A stretch of DNA of 64,000 bases from Picocystis sp. L7. Lineage: Eukaryota > Chlorophyta > Picocystophyceae > Picocystales > Picocystaceae. The notes below the pieces were generated by a model. It searched no databases and was not told the DNA's origin. It saw nothing but the letters and a program-made list of their open reading frames with translations. Both the position numbers and the translations under genes were made by a program. Location: assembly GCA_020975725.1 (NCBI GenBank), contig QXJR01000005.1:930001-994000 (forward strand), in the 5' to 3' direction. Each line of letters opens with the position of its first letter. Position 1 is the first letter of the stretch. Positions 32,592 through 45,135 of the stretch are shown piece by piece.

Positions 32592-33324
32592 TGTTGCATG
32601 AGGCAATGGCCTCCTCCTGTGAACGAGGCCCGTTTGGGTCCATATGGGACCCTGGCTTACGGGTCCGAACCACTAGGGCTGCCCACCGAGTAAGGGATAT
32701 GTTACCACTTCGGAATACAACGGTCGTATTGTTCCGGGATCAGAACCAGTTTCCCCCGAGTCCTATTGAAGCACGGTCACCCCGATCAGAACGGACTTTC
32801 TGAAAGGGGAACAGGAGACTTTGATCGAGACAGACCGAAGGGAACCAACCGGCCCCGTCCCTATGCACGATCGTGAGGGATGGGACTCAAGGGCTGAGCG
32901 GTGTCGAACGAGTGACAGCTCATAGTCGCCCCGGGGCGAGCCAAATGGACGGTCTGGGTTGACTCAGGGGAAGACGAAGGCGGCTAAGACACCCCCTTTG
33001 CTCCGATTCCAACCGCCAGTGAGAGGCGGTGAAAGGGGTAGACCTACCGCCCCTCTTTGTTTTGTGATACACTTCTTGACTTTGCCTAACACAAGCGCGC
33101 CTCCTTCCGTCCTCTCTTCACGACTTGCTGAGGCCAACGCGCTTGCCCAACCACCAGGAGACCGACCTCGCTAGGCACCAAGCCTCAAGTCGGCAAAAGG
33201 AGGACCTCATCCGCAAGTGAGAAGACCCTCATCCAGATCCGGTAGACCGCCTCCTTTCCCGTCAACACGCTTTCCTCCAAGGCACGTGTGTTAGCGTTCT
33301 ACACTCACGGACGCTTTTGCAATA
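32592..33324 (+). repeat. Solo gypsy-type LTR in gag of gypsy I
   Basis: A 733-bp LTR starts TGTTGCATGAGG and ends CTTTTGCAATA, the same TGTTGC...GCAATA termini as the LTRs of C, D and G. It is flanked by CCAAG on both sides (32587-32591 and 33325-33329). It interrupts the capsid-coding region of gypsy I. Its sequence differs from the D and G LTRs, so it represents another family of the same type. Confidence 0.85.
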
Positions 33325-34036
33325 CCAAGAGTGTGAGGGATTTGATGTCACTCTTCAAGATCCTCAAGGAAACCTTCCAGCGCCAAGACCCAGGTCCAGA
33401 CGCGTGGAAAGAGATTCAGAGAGCGCGACTCCGCACAAACAGAGAGAATGTTATCGGCTTCTTGAATCGCTTGTTGTTGCTGAGTTTCGTAATCAACATG
33501 AGCGAGGATCCTACATGCCCGACGGTCAGTGAGAGCGACATCGCAACTAAACTGCGGATGGGACTACCTTACAACATCAGCAACCAGCTAGAACAGCACA
33601 TGCAACCGATGGTTGATGTAGGCAGCGTGCCGGACATCTCTCCCCGGGGCATCGCTGCCACCGCCCTCAAGGTTGAGGCATAGGAACGCGAAAAGTCACG
33701 GATGACCAACCGTCCACCCCGGCCCGCTGAAAATAAGGTCAGCAAGACGTTAACTACAGCTGCCGTCCATGCCTTGCCACAGCGCTCGCCTACGGAGGAC
33801 CGTCCAAAGTGGGGCGCCAGCGGCCGCGCAGCAAAAAGGTTCCGAGACCTACCAGAATCTCTCTCCAAAAAAGGATTGTGGAGCTCTAGAAGGAGCTCCA
33901 AGACTTGCCTTTGGGAGCTAAGATGACACCGGACCGGCATCGATGCGCCGGCAATTCCTTATGTAGCAGATACCGACGTTACGGTCACGATGCACGGAAT
34001 TGCCAGCAAACCAAGCCTATTGTACGAATCCCCACG

Positions 34037-34061
34037 TGTCCTATATATAGGACAATGAGGG
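34037..34061 (+). repeat. Left terminal inverted repeat of the piggyBac element
   Basis: A palindromic core, TCCTATATATAGGA, is followed by CAATGAGGG. It matches the right end at about 36883-36907 with a few mismatches. Confidence 0.65.
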
Positions 34062-34262
34062 TGTTATTGTCCTATATATAGGACAATCTTCCCAATAGGA
34101 ACGTTCTTCTCCAAATTGCCCAATTTATATGGGAGAATTGATGCCTGGATACCCAAGACATGTTCCAATCATGGGATGGAAATCCGATGAGCAAGTTCAG
34201 TATTGGTTTTTGCGCGGTCGAACCACGAAGGAAGCCCTACGGGTTTTCGGACGTGATCGCGC

Positions 34263-36424
34263 ATGGCGCCGCGACGGAAGCAACGGTGGCAATGGCCGCG
34301 GAATCAGCTCATCAGAGCGCGCGTTGGCATTCCAACAACAGAGTTTGGCTTTGAATGGGCCGGTGAAGCGCATGCGGAGGCGTGGAGCGACACGTGGTAT
34401 GACGGCGTGGTGCTCCGCCTCGTACGTTTACGTACAAGAGAGCAGGAGGCCATCGTTCGCTGCCACACGTCGGGCACCTTGACGGAGGAATGGCCGGTCA
34501 CCGAGGAAACGGTGAACACTTACAGGGTTGTCGAGCAACCACCAGAAGAAGAACCGCGACGCTTGGCTAGGGAGGAAGAAAGACCCACCGGAATGGATGC
34601 CGGTGGGGACGACGACTTGGTACCTCCACCCATGAAGGTACCACCGGAGGAGGCCTTCTTCGACGTCCAGGAGTGCGCAACGCTCCACGAGGAAGGCTTG
34701 GACCCGCTTGGAGATGGCGTGGACGCCAACGAAGTGGCTGGGAATGGTTTTGGAGTGGTGTGGGAGGAGGAGGCGCATGTGACCATCGACTCACGTGCAG
34801 CCAATGGCGTCAGGGACAGGCAGCAAGGCTATGGCTCGCCTTCGTCCTACATACCAGAGCCTTTTCGTGAGACAAAAGCACTGCAGTATTTCCTACGGTT
34901 CTTCCCGTACGAACTGTTGCCTGATTGGACTGCTGAGATCACCAGCCGTGGTCGAAGCAAGTACAACAGACCAGGTGACACTTTCTTGTCTTACGACAGA
35001 GAGTGTACACCTGGTATGTTGTTGAGGGTGCTTGGGTGCTTTGTGTACATGTTGTTGCACCCTGGACACAGCAGAAAGTCCTTCTGGCAGGTGATTGATG
35101 TGGAAAAGGACCCACTGGCGGTCCAGTTCAACCTGAACAAGTTCCTGTGCCGGAGGGACTTTGACCGCATCCTGGAATTTTTGGCAGAGAGTGTGCCAAA
35201 ATACACAGCGGAGCGAGGAGCAAGAAACGACCGGCCTGGGCAAGCTGGAGCTTGCAAGGGACCCAGAGGCACCCTGCATACACTACAGCGTGACCCTCAT
35301 TGGGAAGTGCACAAGTTTTGGAATGCGTGGAATGCGCATGCATCCCGGCATTACACTCCAAGCTGGCTGGTGGTTGTGGATGAATCCATGTTGAAATGGA
35401 TGGGCGGGTACATGCCCTCTAGGATGTTTCTACGCAGGAGACCTGACCCACTGGGCAGGGAGCTGAAAACTGTATGTGATGGGCTGACTGGTGTCTGCTT
35501 TCGTATGGAACCAGTGGAGAATGCAGGCTTGATGAAGGAGAAAGAATTTTATGCAAAGTATAGGACAACCACAGCAACCACCCTCAGGCTGATGAAGCCG
35601 TTCTTTGGCAGTGGGCGTGTCTGCCTTGGTGACAGCTGGTTTGGGTCAGTCAAGACATGCTGTGCGCTGCTGGAGCGCGGTGTGTACTCCGTGTTGAATG
35701 TGAAAACAGCACACAGGGGTTACCCCAAGGCTGCACTTCAACGTTTCCTTTCGAGTGAGCCCAACCAACCTGGACTGACTGTTTGCATTCCAGGAGAAGT
35801 CTATGTGCGCAGGACACGCACCAGGATCAAGGCAACTGCCCATCGTGGACCTGCTTGCGTACCACTGTGCTTGGTGTCTTCCTGCTTCACCACACAGGCA
35901 GCAGGCACCATGAAGTACATGATCAAGCATCCAACGGACACCACTCATCTGCTGGCAAAGCAAATCTAGTAGATGAGACAACGCAGATGTACAGATCCAA
36001 GTACAGCATTGTAGACCAGCACAATCGGTTGCGAACAGGTAGCGTTGCGTTCCACGACGTGTGGAAAACGCACGACTTTCGAATTCGCGAGTTGAGTGAG
36101 CTGATTGGATTGGCGGAGGTGAACACCTTCCTGCTCATGCGTGCAAACGGAACAGGGCAGGTGCGACAGAAGCAATGCAGGATGCTCCTCGCAAAGGAGC
36201 TCCTGGAAAATCCGTGGATAATGGCAGAGTTGGAGACGGAGAGGCAGCAAGCTCTCCGTCTTCGTCCGTTGATCACTTCGATGGGTGATTTGGGTGGAGG
36301 AAATGGACACCGTTTGGTGGCACTTGAGGAAGTGATGAGGACGAGTGGCGAAGACACGCAAGTGAGGGAGGTGACGCAGCGACGCTGCGTCATGTGCGGT
36401 AGGAAAGCCTCGGCAGCATGCTAG
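34263..36424 (+). pseudogene. piggyBac transposase, broken
   Basis: The transposase is a DDE enzyme (DDE_Tnp_1_7 type) that cuts and pastes the element. One frame, 34263-35969 (568 residues), holds an acidic N-terminus, a helical region around SFWQVIDVEKDP, the first catalytic Asp region (WLVVVDESMLKWMGGYMPSR) and the second (LGDSWFGSVKTC). It then ends in two stops. The third-Asp region (YSIVDQHNRLRTG) follows in another frame from about 35990, so a frameshift of one base, or less likely an intron, lies near 35960. That second frame stops at 36422-36424 inside a Cys-rich C-terminal segment (RRCVMCGRKASAAC), while matching zinc-finger-like residues (LCGPYTGRDC) lie beyond. The gene is a recent pseudogene. 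Confidence 0.85.
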
Positions 36425-36880
36425 GCATGTCACAAGCCAAGCGAAGGCATCGTTGCCTACCTCTGTGGGCCATACACGGGTCGTGATTGCGCTGCACTGC
36501 ACATGGCAGGAGTCCCCTCCTAACGACGCCGGAGGGTGTCGGGGGGGGGGGTGCACACACCTGCACCTGTCCGTCTGATGCGAGGTCGGAGGCGTAGCTC
36601 CAGAGAGTAATAGATCGAAACGTTGGCATCCTAAGCCTTCAAATGAGCCGTGCGACGCGACGTGGGATTGCGCAATGCGTGCACACGGACCGCAATAAGT
36701 TGGGCGCTATTGTCCTATGGATCGACGAAGGGCCAGACGTGTGGGGCGTTGAATGACGACACAGGGCATTTCTCCTCTCATGCGAGTGGACTTAGAACCT
36801 TCAAAGAGTTCTCTACACGTCTTAGAACGCGCAAAAGAAACGACCATGGTTATGGTGGCGAACGCGCGCCAAACGTCATT

Positions 36881-36907
36881 GTCCCCGATTGTCCTTTATA
36901 TAGGACA
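36881..36907 (+). repeat. Right terminal inverted repeat of the piggyBac element
   Basis: CCCCGATTGTCCTTTATATA and then GGACA form the inverted counterpart of the left end. Pol sequence of gypsy I resumes a few bases later. Confidence 0.6.
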
Positions 36908-39900
36908 ATGAGCTGGGGATTTACACAATATGCGCTTCGTGCAGAATTATGCGGAACTCGCAGCGCTCCTCACCGAGCTTACGCGCAAACAGTACAAGCA
37001 TGACTTTCAACACTATTGGAAGGATCAGCATGAGAGGTCCTTTAAGGATTTAGTACAGCATCTTACCGCAGGACCTGTTCTGCAACTGTTTGATGAAGAT
37101 CGATCCATACGTGTGGAAACCGATGCTTCAGACCTGGGCATGGGTGCTGTCCTGCTACAAGAATCCACTCCTAACAATTGGCTACTAGTGGAATATTGGT
37201 CCAAGAAATTCAACTCCGCACAGCGTAACTACCATCCTGATGAAAAGGAAACCTGTGCGATAGTATATGCACTCCACCATTGGCGCCACCTGCTGTTTGG
37301 ACAACCTTTCACCATATTGACAGACAACAAAGCCACCATGTATCTACAAACCAAGTCTGCGTAATAGCTGAGCCCGCGCGATCAACGATGGGTTGTGAAG
37401 TTGGCTTACTTTGCTCCCTTTGCAGTAGAATACAGGCCTGGACCTGAAAACATAGCAGCAGATTACCTATCGCGACAAGGCTTAGGGACTGGTTACCCGA
37501 TCAACAGAATATTGGACCTTTGCGCAGGCATGGGGACTGTTCTGCGCGCTTTGTGGCATCTGCTTCCCGCAGGGTCCCCGATACAGATCGATTACATCGC
37601 TGTGGAATTAGAACAGGATGCCCGCCAGGTCATTCAACGGGTATTCGCAGATATACACCTGGACCGACCAGGGTTGTTCACCCGTACCGATATTTTTCGA
37701 TATGGGAACGATGTCCGATCTCTGGCTCACCGACGAAAACTGCCAAAAATCGATGTGCTAATAGCAGGAGTGCCGTACCAACCCTTCTCAAAAGCAAACA
37801 CATCAAAACAGCACCCTAGTTACGGATTACGAGATGAAAGAGAGCTGTTTACCACAGTACACAACATACATTGCCGCTTGGGTTCACCTGACTACATTAT
37901 TGAGTGCACCCCTTTTGCTGGTCATTTACAAGAAGACTTCCTACAAATTGCAGAAATGTTTGGGGAACCGACACTACATGACCTGTCCTTGTTTTGCCCT
38001 CAGAAACGCATGACGTACTGTTGGACTTCCCTTCCAACCATTTCACAGGTCCATCATATTCCTGGGTTACCTATGACCTGGGCTGAATGCCTCGAGGATG
38101 GCGCTTCACCGCCCACAGATTCCCTCAAGCAGCCAATACAGAAGTGTCCCACTTTGATGGCATCCGTTAATTCACACAGCGATCGCAGTTAGACAACCTG
38201 GGTGTACGACTGCCAGGGGACTGCCCGTCCATTGAATATATCAGAAAAGGAAAGACTTACAGGCATGGAGATAGGGGACACCGCTGCCTTGAAGGTAACG
38301 GAGGCCGCTCGACACCGGATGTGCGGTAATGCTTTCCCCGTAGCCTGGATAGCCCATCTGCTTGATTTGCTTACCATGAAGCACGCAGGAACGCTTAGAC
38401 CGCTAGCTAGCCGCAGTCTCGCAGAGACTGTGTGTGTTCAAAGCAAGCCAACTGCTGTGCTATCCGCGCTTACGGAGCCGCAACCCGCATCATACATACA
38501 GCGCTTGCGTTCAGCGGCCCAAAAAGACTAAGAGTACACTGGGAAACTGGAAGCCCCCCCTCGGTACCTTCGGGCCGACGATGGATTGTTGTTTCATAAA
38601 CCAGTACCAAACCAGCAAGGATCCTGTGTAGGACCCGCTGTTGTACTGGTACCAGAGGACCGTGCACTGCGACAAGACTTGCTCCTCCTGGAACACGATC
38701 AATCACACTTTGGAGCTCAGCGCACTTATATGACTGCCAAAAGGCATTTTGCATGGAAGGGGATGAAGGGACACGTGCAGACCTTTGTCTCCCAATGCCC
38801 CACCTGTCAACTCCAGAAACTAAGCAATACCACATCGCAACAGCCTCTGTTCCCAGAAACAAGGTTCTACCCATATGCATTTCACACCGTGGTTTTGGAT
38901 GTGGTGGAGGGACTGCCCCTCACCTCTAAAGGGCACGATGGAGTCCTAACCATAGTGGACAGATTCACAAAATATGCTATTTACCTTCCTATACACACTT
39001 CATGGAGCGGATTCCGCCAAGCCCTGTGCATATTGGATGCACTTGTGTATAAGTTTCGTACTCCACAACGCATAGACACAGATAACGGGCCAGCATACCA
39101 GCAGCTGTTTCGGGCCTTTTGCGCAGCACACGGAGCCCAGCATGTTACAGGTACTCCTTACCACTCACAGTCGCAAGGTGGAGCAGAGCGACAGCATCGC
39201 ACTTTGCTCCAATAGTTGCGCGTAACTTGTGATGACCGCAGAAATTGGGATGATTACTTACAGGCTGCAACACACGCGTACAAGGACAGCGCGCACGCGG
39301 TCACCAAAGTAGCCCCGTTTGTCGCCTTGTACGGATGCCATTCCAGACTTCCTTGGCACCTACAACTCTTGACCCTACAAGAACCCAATCTTTCTTAGCT
39401 GGTCTCCACTCATGACGAGAGGATCAATTCCTTCCTGGAAAAACAACGAGCAGTGTACAAGTAGATCCTTAAACATCTATGCGCACATGCCGAAAAGATG
39501 CAAGCCCAACTTGTCAACCTGCTTGCCCGAACATTCAAAGTAGGAGATCAGGTCAAGGTACAGTATGGTTTGAAAGGAGCAACAGACAAACACAAATTGG
39601 ATCCTTACTATGTGGGGCCCTTTACGATTGCGGAGGATCTAGGCAATGGGGCATGCAAATTACATATCCCCCCAGAGTCTCCCTACTCGGACAGATTCAA
39701 TGCGGACAGACTAGCCTTGTGGATTGATTCAGACTTGACGTTGTTTCTTGCTCCACACAGTATTGGAAACTCACCAGCCCGCTTGCCATCAGGTTGCAAG
39801 GTGGAACCAGCCATCGCCATCCGTCAATATCTGCTGAGAGACTATCGCTACTTCCCCCAGAAACCGGTCCGTTACTGGGTATAGACAGACTCTGCAGGAA

Positions 39901-40372
39901 CGCCGTATGTATGGGTGGATGAGTCCAGCGACCTGTTGGATGAATTCCTCAGTCTAGAGGAAAATAATGGTTGTATCCCAAAAAAGGGGTATCAGTGATG
40001 AAAACAAAGAGGCAGTGAAAACACATAAACAGCAAATCTACTAACAATACCCGAGCCCAATACTTGTCAATACCTGGACCTCCGCCCGATTACCATTGCA
40101 AACCCGAAAACGGCCAGCGTTCAAGCCGCCGCAGACACTATTGAATGCTATTGTGCAGCAACTTTTCCACATATCCGAGACTAATCAAGCATACTACCAG
40201 GGCCTCGTTATCAAGGTGAAGAAGCAGACCTGCACCATACAATGGACGGATGGGCATAAAAGCCAACATACGCATGCAGAAGTTCGTTCGATGCTTTATG
40301 ACCCAGTAAGTCATGTCTATGATTTCCTCAGGCACTAATGTGTTTCAATGAATACGACAGAAGCCAGGAGAG

Positions 40373-41715
40373 TGTAGCACAACCGTGCTTGAACGGGGCC
40401 CCTTCGAGCCCCTGACCCTGCCTCAGTAGGGTTGCGACCTTCCAACATACTTGCTCAAAGGGAATGGGGATAAAGACCCCTTTCAACGGGAGACGCCCCG
40501 GTACAGCTTGATAGCATAGTAAGGGACTATCGGACCGGGTACCAGTAGTCCGCCACTTCTTTCAGGGTTCCTGCCCGAACCCCTGACTTCTCCTCCCCGT
40601 TTGTCCCTCATTCCGATCGTTTCAGGACTTGCATTGCACACCAACGGATTCCTTGTAAAATTCTCTTTCTGTTCATGGGATTCACTGGGGCTGTATCGGC
40701 CTCGGTGGCACACAACGAGGGGGAACTGGTCCCTACCATTGGTTGGCCCCAATGGGGACCCTTTTGCACAGCCACGGCTGGGCGGACGCCTTCGTTCGCC
40801 ATTGCCCAGCGGGGGATGGGATGGATTCGAAACTCCGGGTGCAGATCGATCGCTATGTGTTCTACACTGTCATCGATTTTCGTAGGTCGAAGTTGGGTGG
40901 GTGTCCTGTGGCACCCATTCCCATCCGGCTGTTGGTGACCCCTCGAAACAGGCCATCTTCGCCGCTTGGGATCCAAGGCTCCGTCTCCAGGCCGAAGAGA
41001 AAGGGAAGGATAGGGACGTGAAAGGAGAGGGCAAGGAGTTGTCTTGCGCCTCCTGGATCGCCGACGGAAGGTGGCCTCTTGAGACCCTTCATGGGGACCG
41101 GGAGCGACTTGTAAAAAAAATCGTGTTTTCAGACCATCCCTTCCAATGGGCCTGTTTTCAAAGGGGGTCTACGGGCAGCATCGGGGCACGGAGCTCCAAT
41201 CAGGCAACGCAGGGCCCTTCTCCGGAGTTTCAGCTTCCATTCGCATGCCCACACGTCCGCGAGAATCTTCCGCCCCACGAGCAGACCACGGAGAAACACC
41301 TCCAGGGGGGGTGTGGCGGAGTACTGTACCCAGGGCCACCCGACTGGGAATCCGGGACTTTGGACATCAGATCCTCACCACATCTACCACCCCGGGGCGA
41401 GGTCTCGAGAAGGGACCATCGAGATTGCCTGGACAACCGAACTGGCTCGTACAACTGTCGGATCAGCACATTGGACCCATGTGCGGGCCCCACAGCGTGT
41501 CTACCCGTCGTGGGTGGGGCGTGAAAGGCTCTTAGCCACCTTTCCCAACCCGAGGGCTGAAGGGCGAGGGGGTACTCCTACGTGAGACCCCATCATGTAA
41601 AATCACTTTCCACTTGCACCAACTTGGTGTGCGCCAACAGCTTCGACGCATCCCAGCCCTCTCCTCGAAGCCACCTCCGTCTTCTCGTAAGTCCTTAGCA
41701 TCGCGTAACGCAACA
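40373..41715 (+). repeat. 3' LTR of gypsy I (with TIR-element insertion)
   Basis: The LTR begins TGTAGCACAACCGTGC after a purine-rich tract (GACAGAAGCCAGGAGAG) and ends GCGTAACGCAACA. It contains the 784-bp element at 40543-41326. Without it the LTR is about 556 bp, against 552 bp for the 5' copy. Confidence 0.87.
40543..41326 (+). mobile_element. 784-bp non-autonomous TIR element, copy 2
   Basis: The ends are CAGTAGTCCGCCAC and GTGGCGGAGTACTG, flanked by TAC on both sides (40540-40542 and 41327-41329). The empty site is visible in the 5' LTR of the same gypsy near 31631 (CCGGGTACCCGGGG), which fixes the 3-bp duplication. The length is identical to that of the inverted copy at 18781-19564, and the sequences differ at few positions. 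Several medium-length open frames occur, but none resembles a known protein. Confidence 0.85.
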
Positions 41716-44700
41716 GCACCTACTCGGATTGCCTACACACCTGCAGAAACAGCCCAAGAACGATAGGGAGACGGATGAAAAGGTTGCACTGGTCTCTTAT
41801 GCTTTGGAATGTGGAAATGCAAACTGTTTGGAAAACATCTGGATCGTGGACAGCGGCGCCATCGCTCATGTTTGCGCTCAACAAGAGATGTTTACATCCC
41901 TGACACAAGAAGCATCGCCGCATTCCATCTTGGTTGGAAATGGAGAAGTAGTGCACGCCAAGCAATCTGGCACCGTTGCTCTTGCTGAAAACGTGGAATT
42001 GCAGAAGGTGCTGTTTTGCCCGGAACTACAGGTGAACTTAATCTCGGTTCCAAAACTGATGGAACGTGGATGCAACGTGTACTTTGAAAATGGGGAATGT
42101 GCGATTTGGAAAGGAAAGCAGAAAGTCCTCAGTGCGGTGCAGAAAAATGGTCTTTACGTGATCTGTGGAAAAATGGAAAACGTTTTCTCAGCCATGGAGT
42201 GGCACAGAAAATTGGCTCATTTTGGCCAGATGGAAAAGCTGCACGACACCGTGGTAGGTGTACCAGACAATCTAAAGTGGAACAAAATCAGTTGTGAAAC
42301 TTGCATTCAAGCCAAACAAGCCAGAATTGCTATTCCCAAAGGAAATGAAGAAAATCTGGCAAATGTTGGAGAATTGTTGCATATGGATTTGATGGGACCC
42401 ATCACGCCTGCTGGAAAGAACGGAGAAAAATACATTGTCAGCATTCTGGACGAGAAGAGCAAACTGGGGGTTGCAAAACCTATTTGCAACAAATCACAAG
42501 CAGCAACTATCATTAAAACGGTGATTCGGCTGATGGAGAAGCAAACTGGAAATGCTGTGAAGTTTGTGCGTTCGGATCGTGGAACCGAATTTCTCAATGC
42601 AGAGTTACAAAACTTTCTGCAACAAAACGGCATCCAGCAACAGACGAGTGCACCATACACTTCACAACAAAATGGAAACGCAGAACGATATAACAGGACA
42701 ATTCTGGAAAAAGTGCGCGCAGTGCTCTTGGATGGTGGTCTGGACAAACGTTTGTGGAACTTTGCCGTGGAATATTGTGCTCTTGTCAGAAACCGTGTGC
42801 CTTGCAAACCTCATGGCCGTACACCCTACGAAGCAGTTTTTGGTCAGAAACCGGATGTTTCCAATATGCACTTATTTGGTGAAACGTGTTATGTGCTTAT
42901 GAATCCAACTGAGACCACTGGAAAAATGGATGCAAAAAGTAAGCCAGGTCATTTCGTTGGATTCGAGCCAGGAACAAAAGACACGTACCGTATTTGGTGT
43001 GGTGAAAAATTGGTACTGTCCAGAAACGTCACTTTTCTTGGTGTGGCAGAGAAACCTACAGCATCGCCAGATGACACTCAGGAAGACATAACGCCTATGC
43101 CTACCGCGTCAGAAACATTGGAACCTGTTTTGTTGGGGGAGAGGCAGAACAGTACAATTGAAAACGTGGAATTACCAGAGCACGAAACAACCGAGGGAAT
43201 GGCAGATGCAGAAAATATCAGCAATACGGCTGCTGAAGAAAGGCGCTACCCACTTCGTGAAAGTCGTCCACCACATCCATATTGGACTGCAAATGTTTGC
43301 TTGACCGATCCTTTGACTTTGGATGAGGCTTTAGGTAGCCCCCAGCACGATGATTGGAAACTGGCCTTGCAGGAAGAAGTATCCAGTTTGAGCGAGCAGG
43401 ATGTTTTCGATGTGGTGGACCGAACGCCTCAGATGAAGACTCTGCCTTGCAAGTGGGTCTTCAAGGTAAAATACGACCAAGATGGAAACATCCAACGTTT
43501 CAAGGCTCGCCTGGTTGCCAAAGGATTCAAACAGGTTGCAAGCATTGATTTTGGTGAAACGTTTGCACCGGTGGCAAAAGAGAGCACTTTACGTTTGTTG
43601 TGGACCTTGGCTGCTAAACGAGACTGGGAAGTGGAAAACATAGACATCAAAACAGCCTTTCTCAACGGTGATTTGGACGAAGAAATCTACATGGATATGC
43701 CCCCTGGTTTTCAGCTGGATGGCAAAGTTTGGAAATTGAAAAAGACCCTGTATGGTCTTAAACAAGCCCCACGTGCCTGGCACATCAAACTCACGGATGT
43801 TTTGGAAAAGCTTGGATTCAGATGCTCCACTGCAGATCCGGGCTTATACGTGGGTGAAGACATGTTGCTAATGGTCTACGTGGATGACCTGTTGCTTTGT
43901 GGAAATGGCAGATCAAAAGAAGAAAATGTCAAGCAATCCTTGCTGACCACCTTTGAAGGCAGAGACCTTGGGCCCACGGATCACTTTCTGGGAATTAAAA
44001 TGGAACGTGACCGAATTGGAAAAACGGTCTTTCTCAGTCAAGAGACCTACGTGAACAACGTGCTGGAAAGGTTCAGAATGGCAGATTGTTACAGTGTTTC
44101 TACGCCATTGGAACCTGGAACAAAATGGACTTCAGATGCATCTGCGACAGAATCCAACTTTCCATACCAGGAATTGGTTGGGTGCCTGATGTACTTGGCA
44201 GTGTCCACAAGACCAGACATAGCTTATGTGACCAATCGTCCGGCCCGCTATGTCTCTGCACCAACCAGCAATCACGTGGCCGTGGCCAAGAGGGTCCTGA
44301 AATATTTGCACGGCACAAAGGCAGTTGGTATCTTGCTGGGTGACAGCTCCCAAGTTTGCTGGTAGGCTATTGTGATGCCAATTACGGAGGCTGTGAAGAA
44401 ACCAGACGAAGCACAACTGGCTACGTGTTCACTTTGCACGGCAGTTTGGTTTCCTAGCAGACGAAATTGCAGAAAACAGTTGCCGTGTCCACGACGGAGG
44501 CCGAGTATATGGCTGCTGCTTCTGCAACAAAAGAGGCTTTGTACCTGAGAAAGGTGTTGAATGATATTGGATTTGGGGCCCAATGTCTTACCATTCATTG
44601 TGACAATAAAGGTGCTGTGAACTTGACGAAGAACGCTCTGACCGTGTCCCATACGAAACACGTCGACATCGCACACCATTTTGTGCGGAACCGCGTGAGT

Positions 44701-45135
44701 CGGGGAGAGCTGAAATTCCAGTACATCAGCACAAATGAACAGCTGGCCGATTTCCTGACCAAGGCGCTGGGGCCCACCAAGTTGCAAGCTGCATTGAAGA
44801 CATTGGGCTTGTTGGAGTACCCGGCCATGAGCAGGGGAGAGTGTTGAGGCTGCTCCAGCCCTGGTCCCTGGGAGGTCGAATCCCTTAGGGACCTTACCGA
44901 GTTTCGGTCGAGTACCTTCGAGGAGTATGGGGCCCCTGTGGGTCCTCGAAGGGCGATGCCCAGTCCTACAGTGTTCGATACCGACGAGGAGGGATCCCGG
45001 TTTACTGAGAGGTCCTCTGCGGTCGATGAAGCCGCCATTGAGTGGGGATACTCATCACTCATTCTTGCGTGTAATACACAACTACGAAGGTGGCAACCCA
45101 CGAACGTACCCAAAGTCAACACCCTGCTTCCTACA
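41716..45135 (+). mobile_element. Ty1/copia element E (left-truncated, broken)
   Basis: The element starts in the protease region (IWIVDSGAIAHVC) directly after the gypsy I 3' LTR and has no visible gag or 5' LTR. Integrase (NVGELLHMDLMGP, RSDRGTEF, SQQNGNAERYNRT), reverse transcriptase (YVDDLLLCGNG) and RNase H are present, then a purine-rich tract and a 3' LTR. It has about one or two breaks in the seen part. Its last kilobase is repeated nearly exactly, inverted, as copia F (48101-49112). Confidence 0.9.
44842..45135 (+). repeat. 3' LTR of copia E
   Basis: This 294-bp LTR reads TGTTGAGGCTGC...GCTTCCTACA and is closely related to the solo LTR at 3606-3900. Copia L sequence begins immediately after it. 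Confidence 0.9.

Larger units (their letters stand above)
34037..36907 (+). mobile_element. piggyBac-type DNA transposon
   Basis: The element of about 2.9 kb has inverted ends built from a palindrome. The left end reads TGTCCTATATATAGGACAAT and then GAGGG, and the right end, reverse complemented, reads TGTCCTATATAAAGGACAAT and then CGGGG. A second palindromic copy lies just inside the left end (about 34067-34088). The expected TTAA target duplication is not present; TATA inside the palindrome is the nearest candidate. It lies in the pol region of gypsy I and carries a broken transposase gene. Confidence 0.8.
26580..41715 (+). mobile_element. Ty3/gypsy element I with DNA methyltransferase (heavily broken, nested host for others)
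   Basis: The 5' LTR (split by copia J), gag (about 32.0-34.0 kb, with DPGPDAW and a zinc knuckle), pol from the end of reverse transcriptase onward (about 36.9-40.3 kb) and a 3' LTR are visible. Pol shows RNase H (ETDASDLGMGAV), the methyltransferase domain (ILDLCAGMGTVLRAL), integrase ([22 protein letters not shown]), a GPY module (YYVGPFTIAE) and the chromo/Tudor-like tail. Protease and most of the reverse transcriptase were not seen; a piggyBac transposon occupies that position. The element is an old fossil with more than ten breaks. The flanks of its two LTRs show no matching duplication. Confidence 0.85.

Noticed and set aside
34129-34262. An upstream start for the piggyBac transposase
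   Set aside because: The short frame starting at 34129 is in a different frame and shows no transposase features, so 34263 was kept.
36536-36552. A poly-G run as a G-quadruplex regulatory element
   Set aside because: It lies in decayed 3' sequence of the piggyBac element, with no repeated G-tract pattern around it.
40901-41524. A 207-residue protein inside TIR element copy 2
   Set aside because: It reads across the element border into LTR sequence and has no recognisable domain; treated as a chance open frame.
26580-41715. Simple insertion of gypsy I with a target duplication
   Set aside because: The bases outside its 5' LTR (AACTTC) and 3' LTR (GCACCT) do not match, so at least one flank has been rearranged since insertion.
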